From positions 16,146 to 80,145 of the forward strand of contig JBDOMT010000209.1 of assembly GCA_039831705.1 (NCBI GenBank): 64,000 bases of DNA, read 5' to 3'. Shown here in pieces: positions 16,879 to 25,903 of this stretch; the stretch's first letter is position 1, and each line of letters starts with the position of its first letter. The translations under genes were made by a program, and so were the position numbers. This DNA comes from JAJRWS01 sp039831705. GTDB lineage: Bacteria; Planctomycetota; Planctomycetia; Pirellulales; Lacipirellulaceae. The notes below the pieces were generated by a model. The model had not been told where the DNA came from. It saw nothing but the letters and a program-made list of their open reading frames with translations, and ran no database searches.

Positions 16879-19250
16879 CCCCAACTCCTTCCCATCGACC
16901 AGGCCAAACATTGCTCACAGAGCAGCCCGATCAAGGCAGCGCCAAACAGGGTACTACCCAAAGGAAGTTCTCTGTTGTCTCGCTGGGTCACAGCCGATGG
17001 TGTCAAAGGGAACGATGGGGGTAGTTGATTGGGCCTGACCGTAGTCAAGTCGCTTTCTCCTCTCCCCGTATCAGGATTGATTGCATGAAGATTTGCCGCA
17101 TAACGAAAATTGACTCTGTTGGGTGACTTCTCCGATAGGATCGAGTAGATTCCACAGCGATCCGTTGCCGACAGTAACACGTGCTCATCGGTCGATAACA
17201 CATCTTTCCCCAAAGGCGTCTTCACCCACAACTTCGAGGCTGCTGCTTCAGTTCCCAACTTGGACCTCGGCAACTCGAGTGGCTCACCCACTAGACGATT
17301 AAACCTATCCTGTCCCTCTCTTGCTATGACCTGTTTCAGTAAGTCACGAACCATCGGCAGAAAACTGGGACTCACTGCCCAACTTGACCATGGCATGCCT
17401 GCCATATTTCGTGCTGCCAAGGAACCCGGCAAGGCAACCACGGCCACTCGGCCCACACCCAAGGTGCCCATGACAATCGCCGGATCACCCGTGTCAAAAG
17501 CGAATGCCGTACTCCAGGATGGCTGGGCCAAATCGTGTCCCTCCGATTGAAGCAAAGTGATTTTGACATACTTGGCCACGCTCACTTGAGTGAAACCTGC
17601 ATTGGGATGATCACGAAATGGGGCAATCAGCGGATGACGATATTCAAGTGGATCCCAATGAACACCCTGCACTTCAATCGCTGGCCCCATTTGCACGGGT
17701 ATCTGTGGCAACAGCAGCGCGCCCGTCGAACGATTAAGCGTCGAACGATTAAGCGTCGAACGATTAAGCGTCGAACGATTAAGCGTCGAACGATTCAATA
17801 TATCCTGCCGAATCGTGGCCCCTGGGGCGACAAGCATGCTGGGATTTCCATCATCGCCTAAGAATATTAGCAATGCACCACCATGGTGCACATAATCTGT
17901 CAGGCGTTGTGTTTGCTGACGTTGAATCTGAGCCACATTGCATGCCAACACAGCGTCGTACTGAGATAAGTCCGCCTCTGCCAGTCGGCTTACCGCAATT
18001 TGATCAACACGAAAGAGAGGCTGCGTTGATGGATGCATTGCATTTGTTGAAAGCTTAGGTTGTGAAATCAGCGCTCGGGTCAGATCGGTGGCTGCTGCCC
18101 GCTGACCTTCCAAACACAGTACATGAACCTGCCGGTGTACCTCGAGCATCCGCCAATGCTCGTCATCCAGTGGTAAATCGTCGTGCGGTTGGCAGGATAC
18201 ATGCACCACATGTTGCCCCGGATCTACCAGTTGAGCTTCAAAGCGAACCACCCCTTCTTCGCCATCAGAAAGATCTAGAGAATGTTGGGCCACTCGCTGG
18301 CCATCGATAGACAATTCGACATGGGTCACCGAATTGGAGTGCAAGCCGAATGCACGCAGCGAAGCTTCTATCGTTATCGGCATCCGCACCGATAGCAGAG
18401 GAGTCTCGGTGGTCACTCGGGTAATTGCCACATTGCTGGCCGGCCTGCGGGACTCATGACTGTCTATTTCACTGGAACTCAAAGGGAGCTCTAGCGGAAG
18501 AACCCACAATTCACATTGTGCCTGCAACTGTTGGCAAAGCGTCTGCACTTCGTTTGAAGTGGCAGCATCCTCCCACGTATTGTTGCCCAAGTCGCTCACC
18601 ACACAGACCTGGTGATTTGTTTCTTTCGACAACACCTGCCTGGCATGCAAAATCGTTTGCAGGGCAGCCTGCAAACCAACGTTCAGTTGGGCCGAAGTAT
18701 GGCTCACCTGCAACTGATCCACGGCCGACAGCGCGGCAGCGGCATCGATTGCCATATATCCTGGCCAATTTTTTACTGCGCTGGCTTTTTTTGCCTTACC
18801 TGCCCAACCCAGCACAGAAAACTGAGTGTCTGCAGGTGCTGAACGAATGATCTGCCGCGCCAGCTGACGCGCCTGCGCGAATCGTGATAAACCACTCTGG
18901 CCATTTTCATCAACCAATCGGCATCCCATCGAATACGATTGATCGATCAATAACAATAGATGCATGCGCGCGTTCTGGCCGATATTCCACCCAACTTGCC
19001 GTAAAACGGGCTGAGCCGCAGCCAGAGCTATCAGCAACAGGATTAAAGTACGTAACACCAACAACATCCACTGCCCGAGTCGCACCTGCCGCGAGCGTAC
19101 ACGGATTGCTTCGTGCAACAACTGCATCGCTGCCCAAGGGATTTGCTGGGGTCTACGAGACCACCAGCGATGGATCCACCATGGCAAAACGATCACCACC
19201 AGCCAGCCCAACATCGAGGGGCTAAGAATTTCCAATCCGGACAAGTTCAT
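16875..19250 (-). CDS. BatA-type VWA membrane protein
   Basis: The 791-residue product starts with the BatA N-terminal membrane region: a helix (SMLGWLVVIVLPWWIHRWW), the IPWAAMQLLHEA amphipathic stretch and a second helix (LVLRTLILLLIALAAAQPVL). The VWA domain follows with a metal site LLLLIDQSYSM and VCVVSDLGNNTWEDA. Residues around ALLIFLGDDGN look like a second Rossmann fold. A perfect 15-bp array at 17725-17795 inserts repeated TLNRS residues into a loop. It overlaps DUF58 by ATGA at its start and the next VWA gene by ATGA at its end, so the three should be co-translated. Confidence 0.85.
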   Translation of the reverse strand: MNLSGLEILSPSMLGWLVVIVLPWWIHRWWSRRPQQIPWAAMQLLHEAIRVRSRQVRLGQWMLLVLRTLILLLIALAAAQPVLRQVGWNIGQNARMHLLLLIDQSYSMGCRLVDENGQSGLSRFAQARQLARQIIRSAPADTQFSVLGWAGKAKKASAVKNWPGYMAIDAAAALSAVDQLQVSHTSAQLNVGLQAALQTILHARQVLSKETNHQVCVVSDLGNNTWEDAATSNEVQTLCQQLQAQCELWVLPLELPLSSSEIDSHESRRPASNVAITRVTTETPLLSVRMPITIEASLRAFGLHSNSVTHVELSIDGQRVAQHSLDLSDGEEGVVRFEAQLVDPGQHVVHVSCQPHDDLPLDDEHWRMLEVHRQVHVLCLEGQRAAATDLTRALISQPKLSTNAMHPSTQPLFRVDQIAVSRLAEADLSQYDAVLACNVAQIQRQQTQRLTDYVHHGGALLIFLGDDGNPSMLVAPGATIRQDILNRSTLNRSTLNRSTLNRSTLNRSTGALLLPQIPVQMGPAIEVQGVHWDPLEYRHPLIAPFRDHPNAGFTQVSVAKYVKITLLQSEGHDLAQPSWSTAFAFDTGDPAIVMGTLGVGRVAVVALPGSLAARNMAGMPWSSWAVSPSFLPMVRDLLKQVIAREGQDRFNRLVGEPLELPRSKLGTEAAASKLWVKTPLGKDVLSTDEHVLLSATDRCGIYSILSEKSPNRVNFRYAANLHAINPDTGRGESDLTTVRPNQLPPSFPLTPSAVTQRDNRELPLGSTLFGAALIGLLCEQCLAWSMGRSWG
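17725..17795 (-). repeat. 15-bp coding array (TLNRS repeats)
   Basis: Four perfect 15-bp units starting GTCGAACGATTAAGC at 17725, 17740, 17755 and 17770, then a partial fifth. All are in frame. The sequence identity of the units points to very recent expansion. Confidence 0.95.
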
Positions 19251-20143
19251 GGGCGCCTCGTCAACAACTGCTTCAACGCCAATACGGGAGACTGGTCGGT
19301 TCGAACTAACAGGTAATCAACTTGCTCATTTCGACAACCGGCTCGTATTTTCTGCAGAAAATTTTCCATCGCTGCCAGATAAGCCTGTCGAATCCCTCGC
19401 GGTTGAGCCACCAGGTTGCCCAACGATTCCAGTCCCTGAAACTGAGCCGTCCGCTCAAAGGGAAAATCCAATTCGGCCGGATCGAGCAGTTGCAACACCA
19501 TGACTTCATGACGCTGATAGCTCAAATGCTTCAGGCCAGCGAGTACCCTCTCTACCTGGTCGAGTAAGTCACTGATCACAATCACCACACTCCGCTGTCG
19601 CAAACAGCCGGCCAGTTCCTGTAAGGAGTCTCCGATCGAAGTATTTCCTCGACAATGGGTCTGTTCCAAACTGTGAATTAACTGCAATCGCATTCCTTGC
19701 CGGTTGCTCGCAGGCAACTGCCGACACGTCTCATTGCCTGCCGTGACCAGACTCACTCGATCCCCTCCGCGCAACACGAGATGCGCAAACGCCACCGCCA
19801 GACACTGAGCATACTCCCACTTTGAAAGAGATGCCGGGTCGCTCTGGTACGCCATACTTTCACTCGCATCCACCATCAACATACAAACCAAATCAGTCTC
19901 TGCTTCGGACTGTTTAAGATATACCTTGTCGGTCCGACCATATATTTTCCAATCGATGTATCGTAGATCGTCACCAGGCGTATACTCTCGATGCTCAGCA
20001 AACTCAGCCGAATATCCTCGACCGGCACTGCGATGATGGCCTGAAAGATAACCATCCACCAGCTTTCGAGCCCGCAGATCAAGCCCCTCAAGACTGGCCA
20101 GCATGACCGGATCAAGAATTTCGTCGGGGATGTTATTGCTCAC
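19247..20143 (-). CDS. DUF58 domain protein
   Basis: A 298-residue DUF58 protein. The family signature is clear: EHREYTPGDDLRYIDWKIY at about residues 50-68, followed by GRTDKVYLKQSEAETD. A VWA-like fold with a DASESM metal site comes next, followed by SLVTAGNETCRQL and VVIVISDLLDQ. It has no transmembrane helix. DUF58 proteins are encoded next to MoxR ATPases and are presumed clients or partners of them. The start follows the moxR stop by 52 bases, and the stop overlaps the next gene's ATG. Confidence 0.93.
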   Translation of the reverse strand: MSNNIPDEILDPVMLASLEGLDLRARKLVDGYLSGHHRSAGRGYSAEFAEHREYTPGDDLRYIDWKIYGRTDKVYLKQSEAETDLVCMLMVDASESMAYQSDPASLSKWEYAQCLAVAFAHLVLRGGDRVSLVTAGNETCRQLPASNRQGMRLQLIHSLEQTHCRGNTSIGDSLQELAGCLRQRSVVIVISDLLDQVERVLAGLKHLSYQRHEVMVLQLLDPAELDFPFERTAQFQGLESLGNLVAQPRGIRQAYLAAMENFLQKIRAGCRNEQVDYLLVRTDQSPVLALKQLLTRRP

Positions 20144-20195
20144 AACTTTGGGCTTTCAGTGCCAGTTCCTACATATATTCACTTTGCGTGTACAA

Positions 20196-21197
20196 TCACC
20201 CAGCTTCCACGGCAATTGTTTCCAACAGATGCTCCACGATCTGATCGGATGTAACTCCCTCGGCTTCGGCTTGAAAGTTCGTTAGTATCCGATGACGCAG
20301 CACCGGCAATGCAACACTTCGCACATCCTCGACACTTACGCAATAACGGCCATGCAGTGCAGTACGCGCCTTGGCGGCCAACACCAACATCTGGCTGGCC
20401 CGCGGGCCAGCGCCCCATTGAACATAACGGCTAACCAATTCGGAAGTTGGTCCCGACCGCGTGCGTGTATGCCGTGCTAACCGCAATGCATATCGAGCCA
20501 GGTGGTCAGCCACAGGAATCCGTCGCACCAATTGGGTCATTGCCAATAGTTCCTCTGCCGATAGCGTTGCTGTGATCTTAGGCGTAAAATCTGCAGTGGT
20601 TTGCTTAACAATTTGCAACTCCTCATCTTCGCTAGGATAGTCAACTCGCACTTCAAACATAAATCGGTCGAGCTGTGCTTCGGGCAAAGGATAGGTTCCT
20701 TCCTGTTCGATCGGATTTTGCGTGGCCAGCACAAAAAATGGCTGAGGTAATGCATGCCGCTTACCCACCACGGTGACTTGTTGCTCTTGCATTGCCTCCA
20801 ACAGGGCCGCTTGAGTTTTTGGCGGGGTACGATTAATTTCATCGGCCAATACCACATTCGCAAATACAGGCCCCGGAAGAAAGCGCATCGAGCGCACACC
20901 GGTGGCATGATTCTCCTCGATGATGTCGGTACCCGTGATATCCGCCGGCATCAGATCGGGGGTAAACTGAATCCGCTTGAATTCCAACGACAACAACTGT
21001 GCCAACGAATGAACCATCAACGTTTTGGCCAGCCCCGGCACCCCCACTAATAGGCAATGGCCTCCCGCAAGCATCACCGTCAACAACTGTTCGATGGTCT
21101 GCTGTTGGCCCACAATCACCTTACCCAGGTCACTGCAGAGGTGACGGTAAGTTTCGCTCAAACGATCGACAGCTTGAACATCATTGAATTCGGTCAT
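20196..21197 (-). CDS. moxR: MoxR-family AAA+ ATPase
   Basis: A 333-residue AAA+ ATPase of the MoxR type. Walker A reads GVPGLAKT, Walker B is VVLADEINRTPPKTQ followed by the family motif ALLEAMQEQQVTV, and sensor I is FFVLATQNPIEQEGTYPLPEAQLDRF. MoxR proteins act as chaperones that insert cofactors or mature VWA-type partners, which are encoded directly downstream here. ATG 21197 gives the normal family N-terminus (TEFNDVQAVDRL). The longer reading from 21305 translates a G/C-tract hairpin and is unlikely. Confidence 0.95.
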   Translation of the reverse strand: MTEFNDVQAVDRLSETYRHLCSDLGKVIVGQQQTIEQLLTVMLAGGHCLLVGVPGLAKTLMVHSLAQLLSLEFKRIQFTPDLMPADITGTDIIEENHATGVRSMRFLPGPVFANVVLADEINRTPPKTQAALLEAMQEQQVTVVGKRHALPQPFFVLATQNPIEQEGTYPLPEAQLDRFMFEVRVDYPSEDEELQIVKQTTADFTPKITATLSAEELLAMTQLVRRIPVADHLARYALRLARHTRTRSGPTSELVSRYVQWGAGPRASQMLVLAAKARTALHGRYCVSVEDVRSVALPVLRHRILTNFQAEAEGVTSDQIVEHLLETIAVEAG

Positions 21198-21255
21198 ATG
21201 AGGGTTGAGGGGTGAAGGGTGAGACGTCAAAGGCCAGAGGCCAAACAGAGATACA

Positions 21256-21282
21256 GGGGGGTTTGGGGGGACACCCCCCCAA
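21256..21282. repeat. G/C-tract hairpin in the moxR leader
   Basis: On the plus strand G6, TTT and G6 are followed by ACA and C7. The stem TTGGGGGG at 21263-21270 pairs with 21275-21282. It lies about 60 bases before the moxR start on the minus strand and could stall ribosomes or polymerase. Confidence 0.7.
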
Positions 21283-21448
21283 TGAACTTCCGAATGCATA
21301 TCCATCGAACAGGTTCGTCCACAGCCAGTGAATCAACAACAAAGTTTGGCGAATCACTCCATGCACAAGCAGAGACTCATACGAATCAGCCAACCTCATC
21401 TCATTTGCATTTTCAATTTGCAGTGGCCCATCATTATAATGACCATCA

Positions 21449-21628
21449 TTACAACGAGCGGTCACCTCGGTGCTGCTGCAAACCGTAGCCCAAGAGGAAA
21501 ACGCAGACTGCAACGAAGAGAAAGGACAGCATCTTACCAGCGGAAATATCACCACGCAGTTGAGCCACAATCGCCAATGGCGGGATGGTCAAACCGATCA
21601 GTTGTAGGAAACGGCCAAGGCGATACAT
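21449..21628 (-). CDS. Small conserved-looking membrane protein (59 aa)
   Basis: Starting at ATG 21628 the product reads MYRLGRFLQLIGLTIPPLAI and continues with a polar turn (RGDISAG), a second helix (MLSFLFVAVCVFLLGYGLQ) and a basic tail. The two-helix hairpin with charged ends looks like a real small membrane protein and not a random frame. It lies on the same strand about 250 bases upstream of moxR and could be the first gene of that operon. The longer reading from 21709 adds an unlikely leader. Function unknown. Confidence 0.65.
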   Translation of the reverse strand: MYRLGRFLQLIGLTIPPLAIVAQLRGDISAGKMLSFLFVAVCVFLLGYGLQQHRGDRSL

Positions 21629-21815
21629 ATTAGGAACAGGGAATGTAGAACGAAAGGTTGGGGAAACAAGTGCACCTATACAATTACTGAAACTCGAGTT
21701 CCCTGTCAAACGGTGGATACTGCAACAGATCCTTCCTATTGATCTCTTTGTGCACTTTGTGGTTCAATTCATTATAATCTTGACACGATGTATCGTTGTT
21801 TTCAAGACAAAATGG

Positions 21816-23732
21816 ATGGTCTCGATGAATTTGACAAAACGACTTTTGCTATCTTCAGCTTTCCTTCGTATGCTGACTGGCTGGCTTTACCTGCTGATTG
21901 GCTGGCCACCTTCAGCACAAGGCGCTTTGGTACTCGTCGAAGCAGAAGCATTTGACGACCTGGGAGGTTGGGTTCTAGACCAACAGTTCATGGATCTGAT
22001 GGGTTCACCCTATTTGCTGGCACATGGAATTGGCACACCAGTCAGCGATGCAATAACGACTGTTCCATTTTCACGAGCGGGAAAATATCGCGTTTGGGTT
22101 CGGACTCGTAATTGGGTCGCACCATGGAATGCGCCAGGAGCACCAGGAAAGTTTCAGCTACTGATCGACGGTAGACCGTTAAAAACAACCTTTGGTATCC
22201 AGGGCGAAAAGTGGCACTGGCAAGATGGTGGCGAAATCATGGTCAAATCGGCCATTGAATTAAGACTACACGACTTAACAGGATTTGAAGGGCGTTGTGA
22301 CGCAATCGTTTTCGCGGACGATCTCTCGTGGGAACCGCCTAATGGGATGAAACCATTGGCTGAGTTTCGCCGCCAGGCTCTGGGACTCCCGGCCGAGCCG
22401 AAAGAAACCGAAAAATTTGATCTCGTTGTCATAGGTGGGGGAATCGCTGGCACGAGTGCTGCGGTAACGGCTGCTCGACTTGGATTGAATGTTGCCCTCA
22501 TCCAAGATCGGCCTGTTCTTGGTGGCAATTCAAGTTCGGAGGTTCGTGTCTGGCCACAAGGGCACGTAAATCAACCTCCCTATCCGCGTGTAGGTGACGT
22601 GGTGATGGAGTTGATTCCGGAAGAGGGAGTCAACTCAAAAAACGCTCAATCTGGAAGTGTGTTCGATGATACTCAGAAAATGGAAGTTGTAAAAAGCGAG
22701 AAAAATATCACGCTTTTTATGGAACAATGGGTCAATCGGGCTATTGCAAAAAATGGACACATTCAGTCGGTCATCTGCCAACATGTACGGACATCTCGAC
22801 GAACAAAAGTCAACGGCCAATGGTTTCTCGATAGCACCGGTGATGGATCGGTCGGCTTCCTGGCTGGAGCCAAATATGAACAAACGGAAGAGGGCCACAT
22901 GGGAGCAAGTAACCTGTGGAACATCCAATGCCTATGTGAAGACGAAGATTCATTATCTTCGGAATTGGTCGCAGCCTGTGAAAAGGCGACTTTCCCGCAT
23001 TGTCCATGGGCAATTGACCTGACCCATATGCCTTTTCCAGGGCGAACGTCAGGAGCAAAATCGTTGCAAGTTGACAAAGGCAACAACCCTATTAGTTTGG
23101 GCGAATGGTTTTGGGAAAGCGGCTTTGACCGTGACTCGATCAAAGATATGGAACGTATTCGCGATCTGAACTTCCGTGCGATGTACGGTGCCTGGGATGT
23201 GATCAAAAACGTGGAGAAACGCTATCCGGCTCATCGTTTAAATTGGGTTGCCTATATTGCTGGCAAGCGTGAGTCACGAAGACTTCTAGGAGACTATCTA
23301 TTAACGGCTGAAGACCTTCGGGATGGAAAAGTTTTTCAGGACGGATGTTTTCCATGCACGTGGGGCATCGATACCCATCATCCCGATGAAAAATATAAGA
23401 AAGGCCATCGTGGCGACGAGTTTATCGCCGACTACACTCACGGTGAAGGCTATACCTACAACGGGCCTTTCTGGGTACCCTACCGTTGCCTCTATAGCCG
23501 GAACATTGGCAATCTTTTTATGGCTGGTCGTGACATCAGCGTGACGCACGAAGCCTTAGGAGCGGTCCGTGTCATGAAAACGACCGGCTCCATGGGTGAA
23601 ATTGTCGGAATGGCAGCTTCCCTTTGTAAAACACACCATTGCTCACCGCGTGAAGTATACACCACGCATCTCAATCGACTCTACACTCTCATGAAAACAG
23701 GAGCAGGAAAAACTCCCGTTCTACAGCGATAA
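21816..23732 (+). CDS. Secreted FAD-dependent oxidoreductase
   Basis: A 638-residue protein with a signal peptide (MNLTKRLLLSSAFLRML, then GWPPSAQG). The N-terminal sandwich (VEAEAFDDLGGW up to VFADDLSW) resembles the carbohydrate-binding-like modules seen in planctomycete exoenzymes. The FAD domain starts at FDLVVIGGGIAGTSAAVTAA, followed by VLGGNSSSEVRVW, and ends with NLFMAGRDISVTHEALGAVR. This is the FAD-dependent oxidoreductase family often linked to polysaccharide or sulfated-glycan breakdown. The substrate is unknown. ATG 21816 or 21825 fits the signal peptide; the frame open from 21585 has no family-like sequence. DUF983 follows after eight bases. Confidence 0.85.
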   Translation: MVSMNLTKRLLLSSAFLRMLTGWLYLLIGWPPSAQGALVLVEAEAFDDLGGWVLDQQFMDLMGSPYLLAHGIGTPVSDAITTVPFSRAGKYRVWVRTRNWVAPWNAPGAPGKFQLLIDGRPLKTTFGIQGEKWHWQDGGEIMVKSAIELRLHDLTGFEGRCDAIVFADDLSWEPPNGMKPLAEFRRQALGLPAEPKETEKFDLVVIGGGIAGTSAAVTAARLGLNVALIQDRPVLGGNSSSEVRVWPQGHVNQPPYPRVGDVVMELIPEEGVNSKNAQSGSVFDDTQKMEVVKSEKNITLFMEQWVNRAIAKNGHIQSVICQHVRTSRRTKVNGQWFLDSTGDGSVGFLAGAKYEQTEEGHMGASNLWNIQCLCEDEDSLSSELVAACEKATFPHCPWAIDLTHMPFPGRTSGAKSLQVDKGNNPISLGEWFWESGFDRDSIKDMERIRDLNFRAMYGAWDVIKNVEKRYPAHRLNWVAYIAGKRESRRLLGDYLLTAEDLRDGKVFQDGCFPCTWGIDTHHPDEKYKKGHRGDEFIADYTHGEGYTYNGPFWVPYRCLYSRNIGNLFMAGRDISVTHEALGAVRVMKTTGSMGEIVGMAASLCKTHHCSPREVYTTHLNRLYTLMKTGAGKTPVLQR

Positions 23733-23740
23733 CAACAGGC

Positions 23741-24154
23741 ATGACAGGCAAACCTATTCCCTCGAACTCCACACACCCATCGCTTGGTACGCTCTTGTGG
23801 CGCGCCCTGCGACTACGCTGCCCTGCCTGTGGACAACGGGCCCTGTTTCGCACCTGGTTTGCTATGAACGACCCTTGCGCCCACTGCGGTCGCCGCTTCC
23901 ATCGGGCTCCCGGCTATCTGTTAGGTTCCATCTATTTCAACTATGGGGTCACGTCATTATTGGTGGTGATCGTCTACTTCAGCCTTTACTTTGGAACCAA
24001 TCTATCAGGCCAACCGTTGCTGATCCTATTGGGCATCTTCGCACTGGTGTTCCCAATTTGGTTTTTCCGTTATGCGCGTGCACTCTGGATAGCCTTTGAC
24101 GAAAAATTCGATCCTTGGCCAAACGAAGATGAAGTCCGAAAAATGCGCCCGTGA
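23741..24154 (+). CDS. DUF983 membrane protein
   Basis: A 137-residue DUF983 protein. Two CxxC pairs (CPAC and CAHC) sit in the typical context LRLRCPACGQRALF and NDPCAHCGRRFHRAPGY. Two membrane helices follow (SLLVVIVYFSLYF and LLILLGIFALVFPIWFF) before a polar tail. The family is often found near cytochrome oxidase genes, which start on the opposite strand just downstream, but its biochemical role is not established. The cysteines suggest a zinc ribbon. Confidence 0.92.
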   Translation: MTGKPIPSNSTHPSLGTLLWRALRLRCPACGQRALFRTWFAMNDPCAHCGRRFHRAPGYLLGSIYFNYGVTSLLVVIVYFSLYFGTNLSGQPLLILLGIFALVFPIWFFRYARALWIAFDEKFDPWPNEDEVRKMRP

Positions 24155-24174
24155 AAACCCGCAGATCACTCCAA

Positions 24175-24281
24175 CGCTTGCGTCCCCAGCCAAACGAATC
24201 TTGGAGAATGTTCGCGAGTCCAACGTTGCCTCTTAAACTGCGCCCCACGCGAACATTGTCCAAGTTCGGCTTGGCGCAATC
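24175..24281. repeat. CTTGG palindrome family, full copy 1
   Basis: The left arm at 24189-24216 (GCCAAACGAATCTTGGAG onward) is imperfectly complementary to the right arm at 24248-24280 (CATTGTCCAAGTTCGGCTTG). The loop shares TTGCCTCTTA with the 56-kb copy. It fills the gap between the convergent DUF983 and small CxxC genes and ends at the latter's stop codon, so a bidirectional terminator role is plausible. Confidence 0.9.
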
Positions 24282-24565
24282 TATTGGCGTGCACGGCGAA
24301 TTGACCAATAGGCACAACTGCCAAAAGTACCCAGGATAAGGAAGGGCATCGACATCATGAACAAGATGCTATAGAAGTAGCCGTTCGCCATCGCTTGAGC
24401 TGCCGGACTGTTTTCAGCTAACCCCTGCTTGCAGGTAGGACAGGCCCCAACTTCACTACCCACCAGGAAAACCAACAGAAAAAGAAGAGCTGGTAGTAAC
24501 CGGCAGCCAATCGATCGCCAAGCTATAGATTTTTGCTCCAGCATGATTGACGCTACTCTTCTCAT
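24281..24565 (-). CDS. Small CxxC membrane protein at the end of the oxidase cluster
   Basis: A 94-residue protein, or 87 from the ATG at 24544. A first hydrophobic segment (LLPALLFLLVFLVG) is followed by ACPTCKQGLAENSPAAQAMANG and then a membrane helix (FYSILFMMSMPFLILGTFG). The CPTC pair could bind a metal or form a redox disulfide. It is the last gene of the respiratory block, after SCO1 and DUF420, so a part in copper delivery or oxidase assembly is plausible but inferred. Its stop codon adjoins the end of a palindromic element. Confidence 0.7.
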   Translation of the reverse strand: MRRVASIMLEQKSIAWRSIGCRLLPALLFLLVFLVGSEVGACPTCKQGLAENSPAAQAMANGYFYSILFMMSMPFLILGTFGSCAYWSIRRARQ

Positions 24566-24675
24566 TCTAACGGAGCCCTTTTTATTTAAACGGGCCCACC
24601 TTATACGATAGCACTAGGTCAACACCATAGTACTGTAATTAGCCACGGATTGCACACCTGGAGTCTACCTCATGG

Positions 24676-25233
24676 TTATTCAGTGGGATAGAGGTGATAG
24701 AGCATCAGGTAGACAACTACCCCAGTGATCGACACATAGAGCCAGATGGGAAACGTCCAACGGGCAAATCGTCGGTGTTTTAGTCGATATTTGGCCACCT
24801 CGGATGCTTGCAATTCGGACGCTTCGCTAGCACTGCTACCCAGCCACCAACCGGTCGCTTTTAAACCATACCCAATGGTGAAAAGGGCCAGGAATGGAAC
24901 CGTCATGGCTAACAACACGTGAGAAAGCAGGATGGCCAGATAGACCGATCGAACCACACCGGGATGGGTAAACTTAACACTCCCCTCGAGCGCGTGGTAC
25001 GTCAGATAGCTGGCCAAAAACAGACCGGAGACAAAAAAAGCGGCCAACATCACCCGCCCATGTGCCTGCTCGCGACCACGCCGAATCAAAATCCAGCCTA
25101 TCACCAGTAAAACGGTCGCCAGTCCATTGAGGCCTGCGTTCAGATGAACCAGCGGATGTGCCTGTGCGATGAGTATATTCACAGAATTGCTGTTTTCTCC
25201 GCTGTTTTCTCCGCTGTTTTCTCCGCTAGGCAT
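24676..25233 (-). CDS. DUF420 membrane protein
   Basis: A 185-residue DUF420 protein with four membrane helices. Family features include AHPLVHLNAGLNGLATVLL, the RRGREQAHGRVMLAAF loop, SYLTYHALEGSVKF and a terminal helix pair. Histidines in the helices (HPLVHLNA, TYHAL, LLSHVLLA) fit a heme- or copper-handling role, and DUF420 genes generally accompany heme-copper oxidases. The N-terminus is encoded by a 12-bp array giving GENS repeats and overlaps the SCO1 gene by 55 bases. A shorter start after the array would need a non-ATG codon. Confidence 0.88.
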   Translation of the reverse strand: MPSGENSGENSGENSNSVNILIAQAHPLVHLNAGLNGLATVLLVIGWILIRRGREQAHGRVMLAAFFVSGLFLASYLTYHALEGSVKFTHPGVVRSVYLAILLSHVLLAMTVPFLALFTIGYGLKATGWWLGSSASEASELQASEVAKYRLKHRRFARWTFPIWLYVSITGVVVYLMLYHLYPTE

Positions 25234-25868
25234 TTGAGTAGCAGCGTGCGTAGCCGCTGTGATTGGCTACGACTGGTTGCATCGAACATACCGCGAACTT
25301 CTCCCTGGCGATCGACTACCACCGCATAGTCCTGGTGTCCCTTCCAGCCGAGTTGCAACTTCATAATATCGTGACCTATACGCTGGACATAATCGAGATC
25401 GCCTCGACAAAACAGCCACCGTTCTTGATCCGCTTGCATTTGTTCCGCATAGGCACGCAATACGGGTAGTGTGTCGGTATCGGGATCGACTGTGATGCTG
25501 ATCCACACAACATCGTGAATCTCTTCCAAGCTATTGAGATAACGAATATTGGCATTGAGACGGGGACAAGCACCCGGACAGGTGGTAAAGAAAAACGTTG
25601 TGACCCACACCTTGCCCAACATATCCTGCGATCGGAAGGGCTGGCCATTGCACTCAGTCAACTCAAACTCATCCAATGGTGGGCCGTCCATAACGATACC
25701 GCCCGATTGGGTGCCACCTCGGACACGAAACTGTTCGACTTGCCACCATTTCCAACCACCATAACTGGCCCCCACCAATACCAGCAAAGCCAGCCAATAG
25801 GGCAAGGCACTGCTCGACAAATTTTCTTGATCTTCTTGGGCTGTCATCTTTTGTTCAATGCTTTCCAC
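25179..25868 (-). CDS. SCO1/SenC-family copper chaperone
   Basis: A membrane-anchored thioredoxin-fold protein that loads the CuA site of oxidase subunit II. An anchor helix lies at about residues 24-40. The copper-binding CxxxC is at Cys97 and Cys101 (TTCPGACPRLN), and His178 (WKGHQDYAVVVD) is the likely third ligand. Length (229 residues) is normal apart from the C-terminal AEKT repeats, which come from the 12-bp array shared with DUF420. It is encoded just after the two-gene ABC transporter within the oxidase cluster. Confidence 0.92.
   Translation of the reverse strand: MESIEQKMTAQEDQENLSSSALPYWLALLVLVGASYGGWKWWQVEQFRVRGGTQSGGIVMDGPPLDEFELTECNGQPFRSQDMLGKVWVTTFFFTTCPGACPRLNANIRYLNSLEEIHDVVWISITVDPDTDTLPVLRAYAEQMQADQERWLFCRGDLDYVQRIGHDIMKLQLGWKGHQDYAVVVDRQGEVRGMFDATSRSQSQRLRTLLLKCLAEKTAEKTAEKTAIL
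25189..25224 (-). repeat. 12-bp array coding in two frames at a gene overlap
   Basis: Three perfect copies of GCTGTTTTCTCC (plus-strand reading). In one minus-strand frame they encode the AEKT repeats ending SCO1; in the other they encode the GENS repeats starting DUF420. Confidence 0.95.
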
Positions 25869-25903
25869 TTTTCTATTTCCTACGGTTTCTCAACTCTGGC
25901 CTC

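Noticed and set aside
21585..21815. Longer N-terminus for the FAD oxidoreductase
   Set aside because: The extra residues overlap the opposite-strand small gene region and hide the signal peptide beginning at 21816 or 21825.
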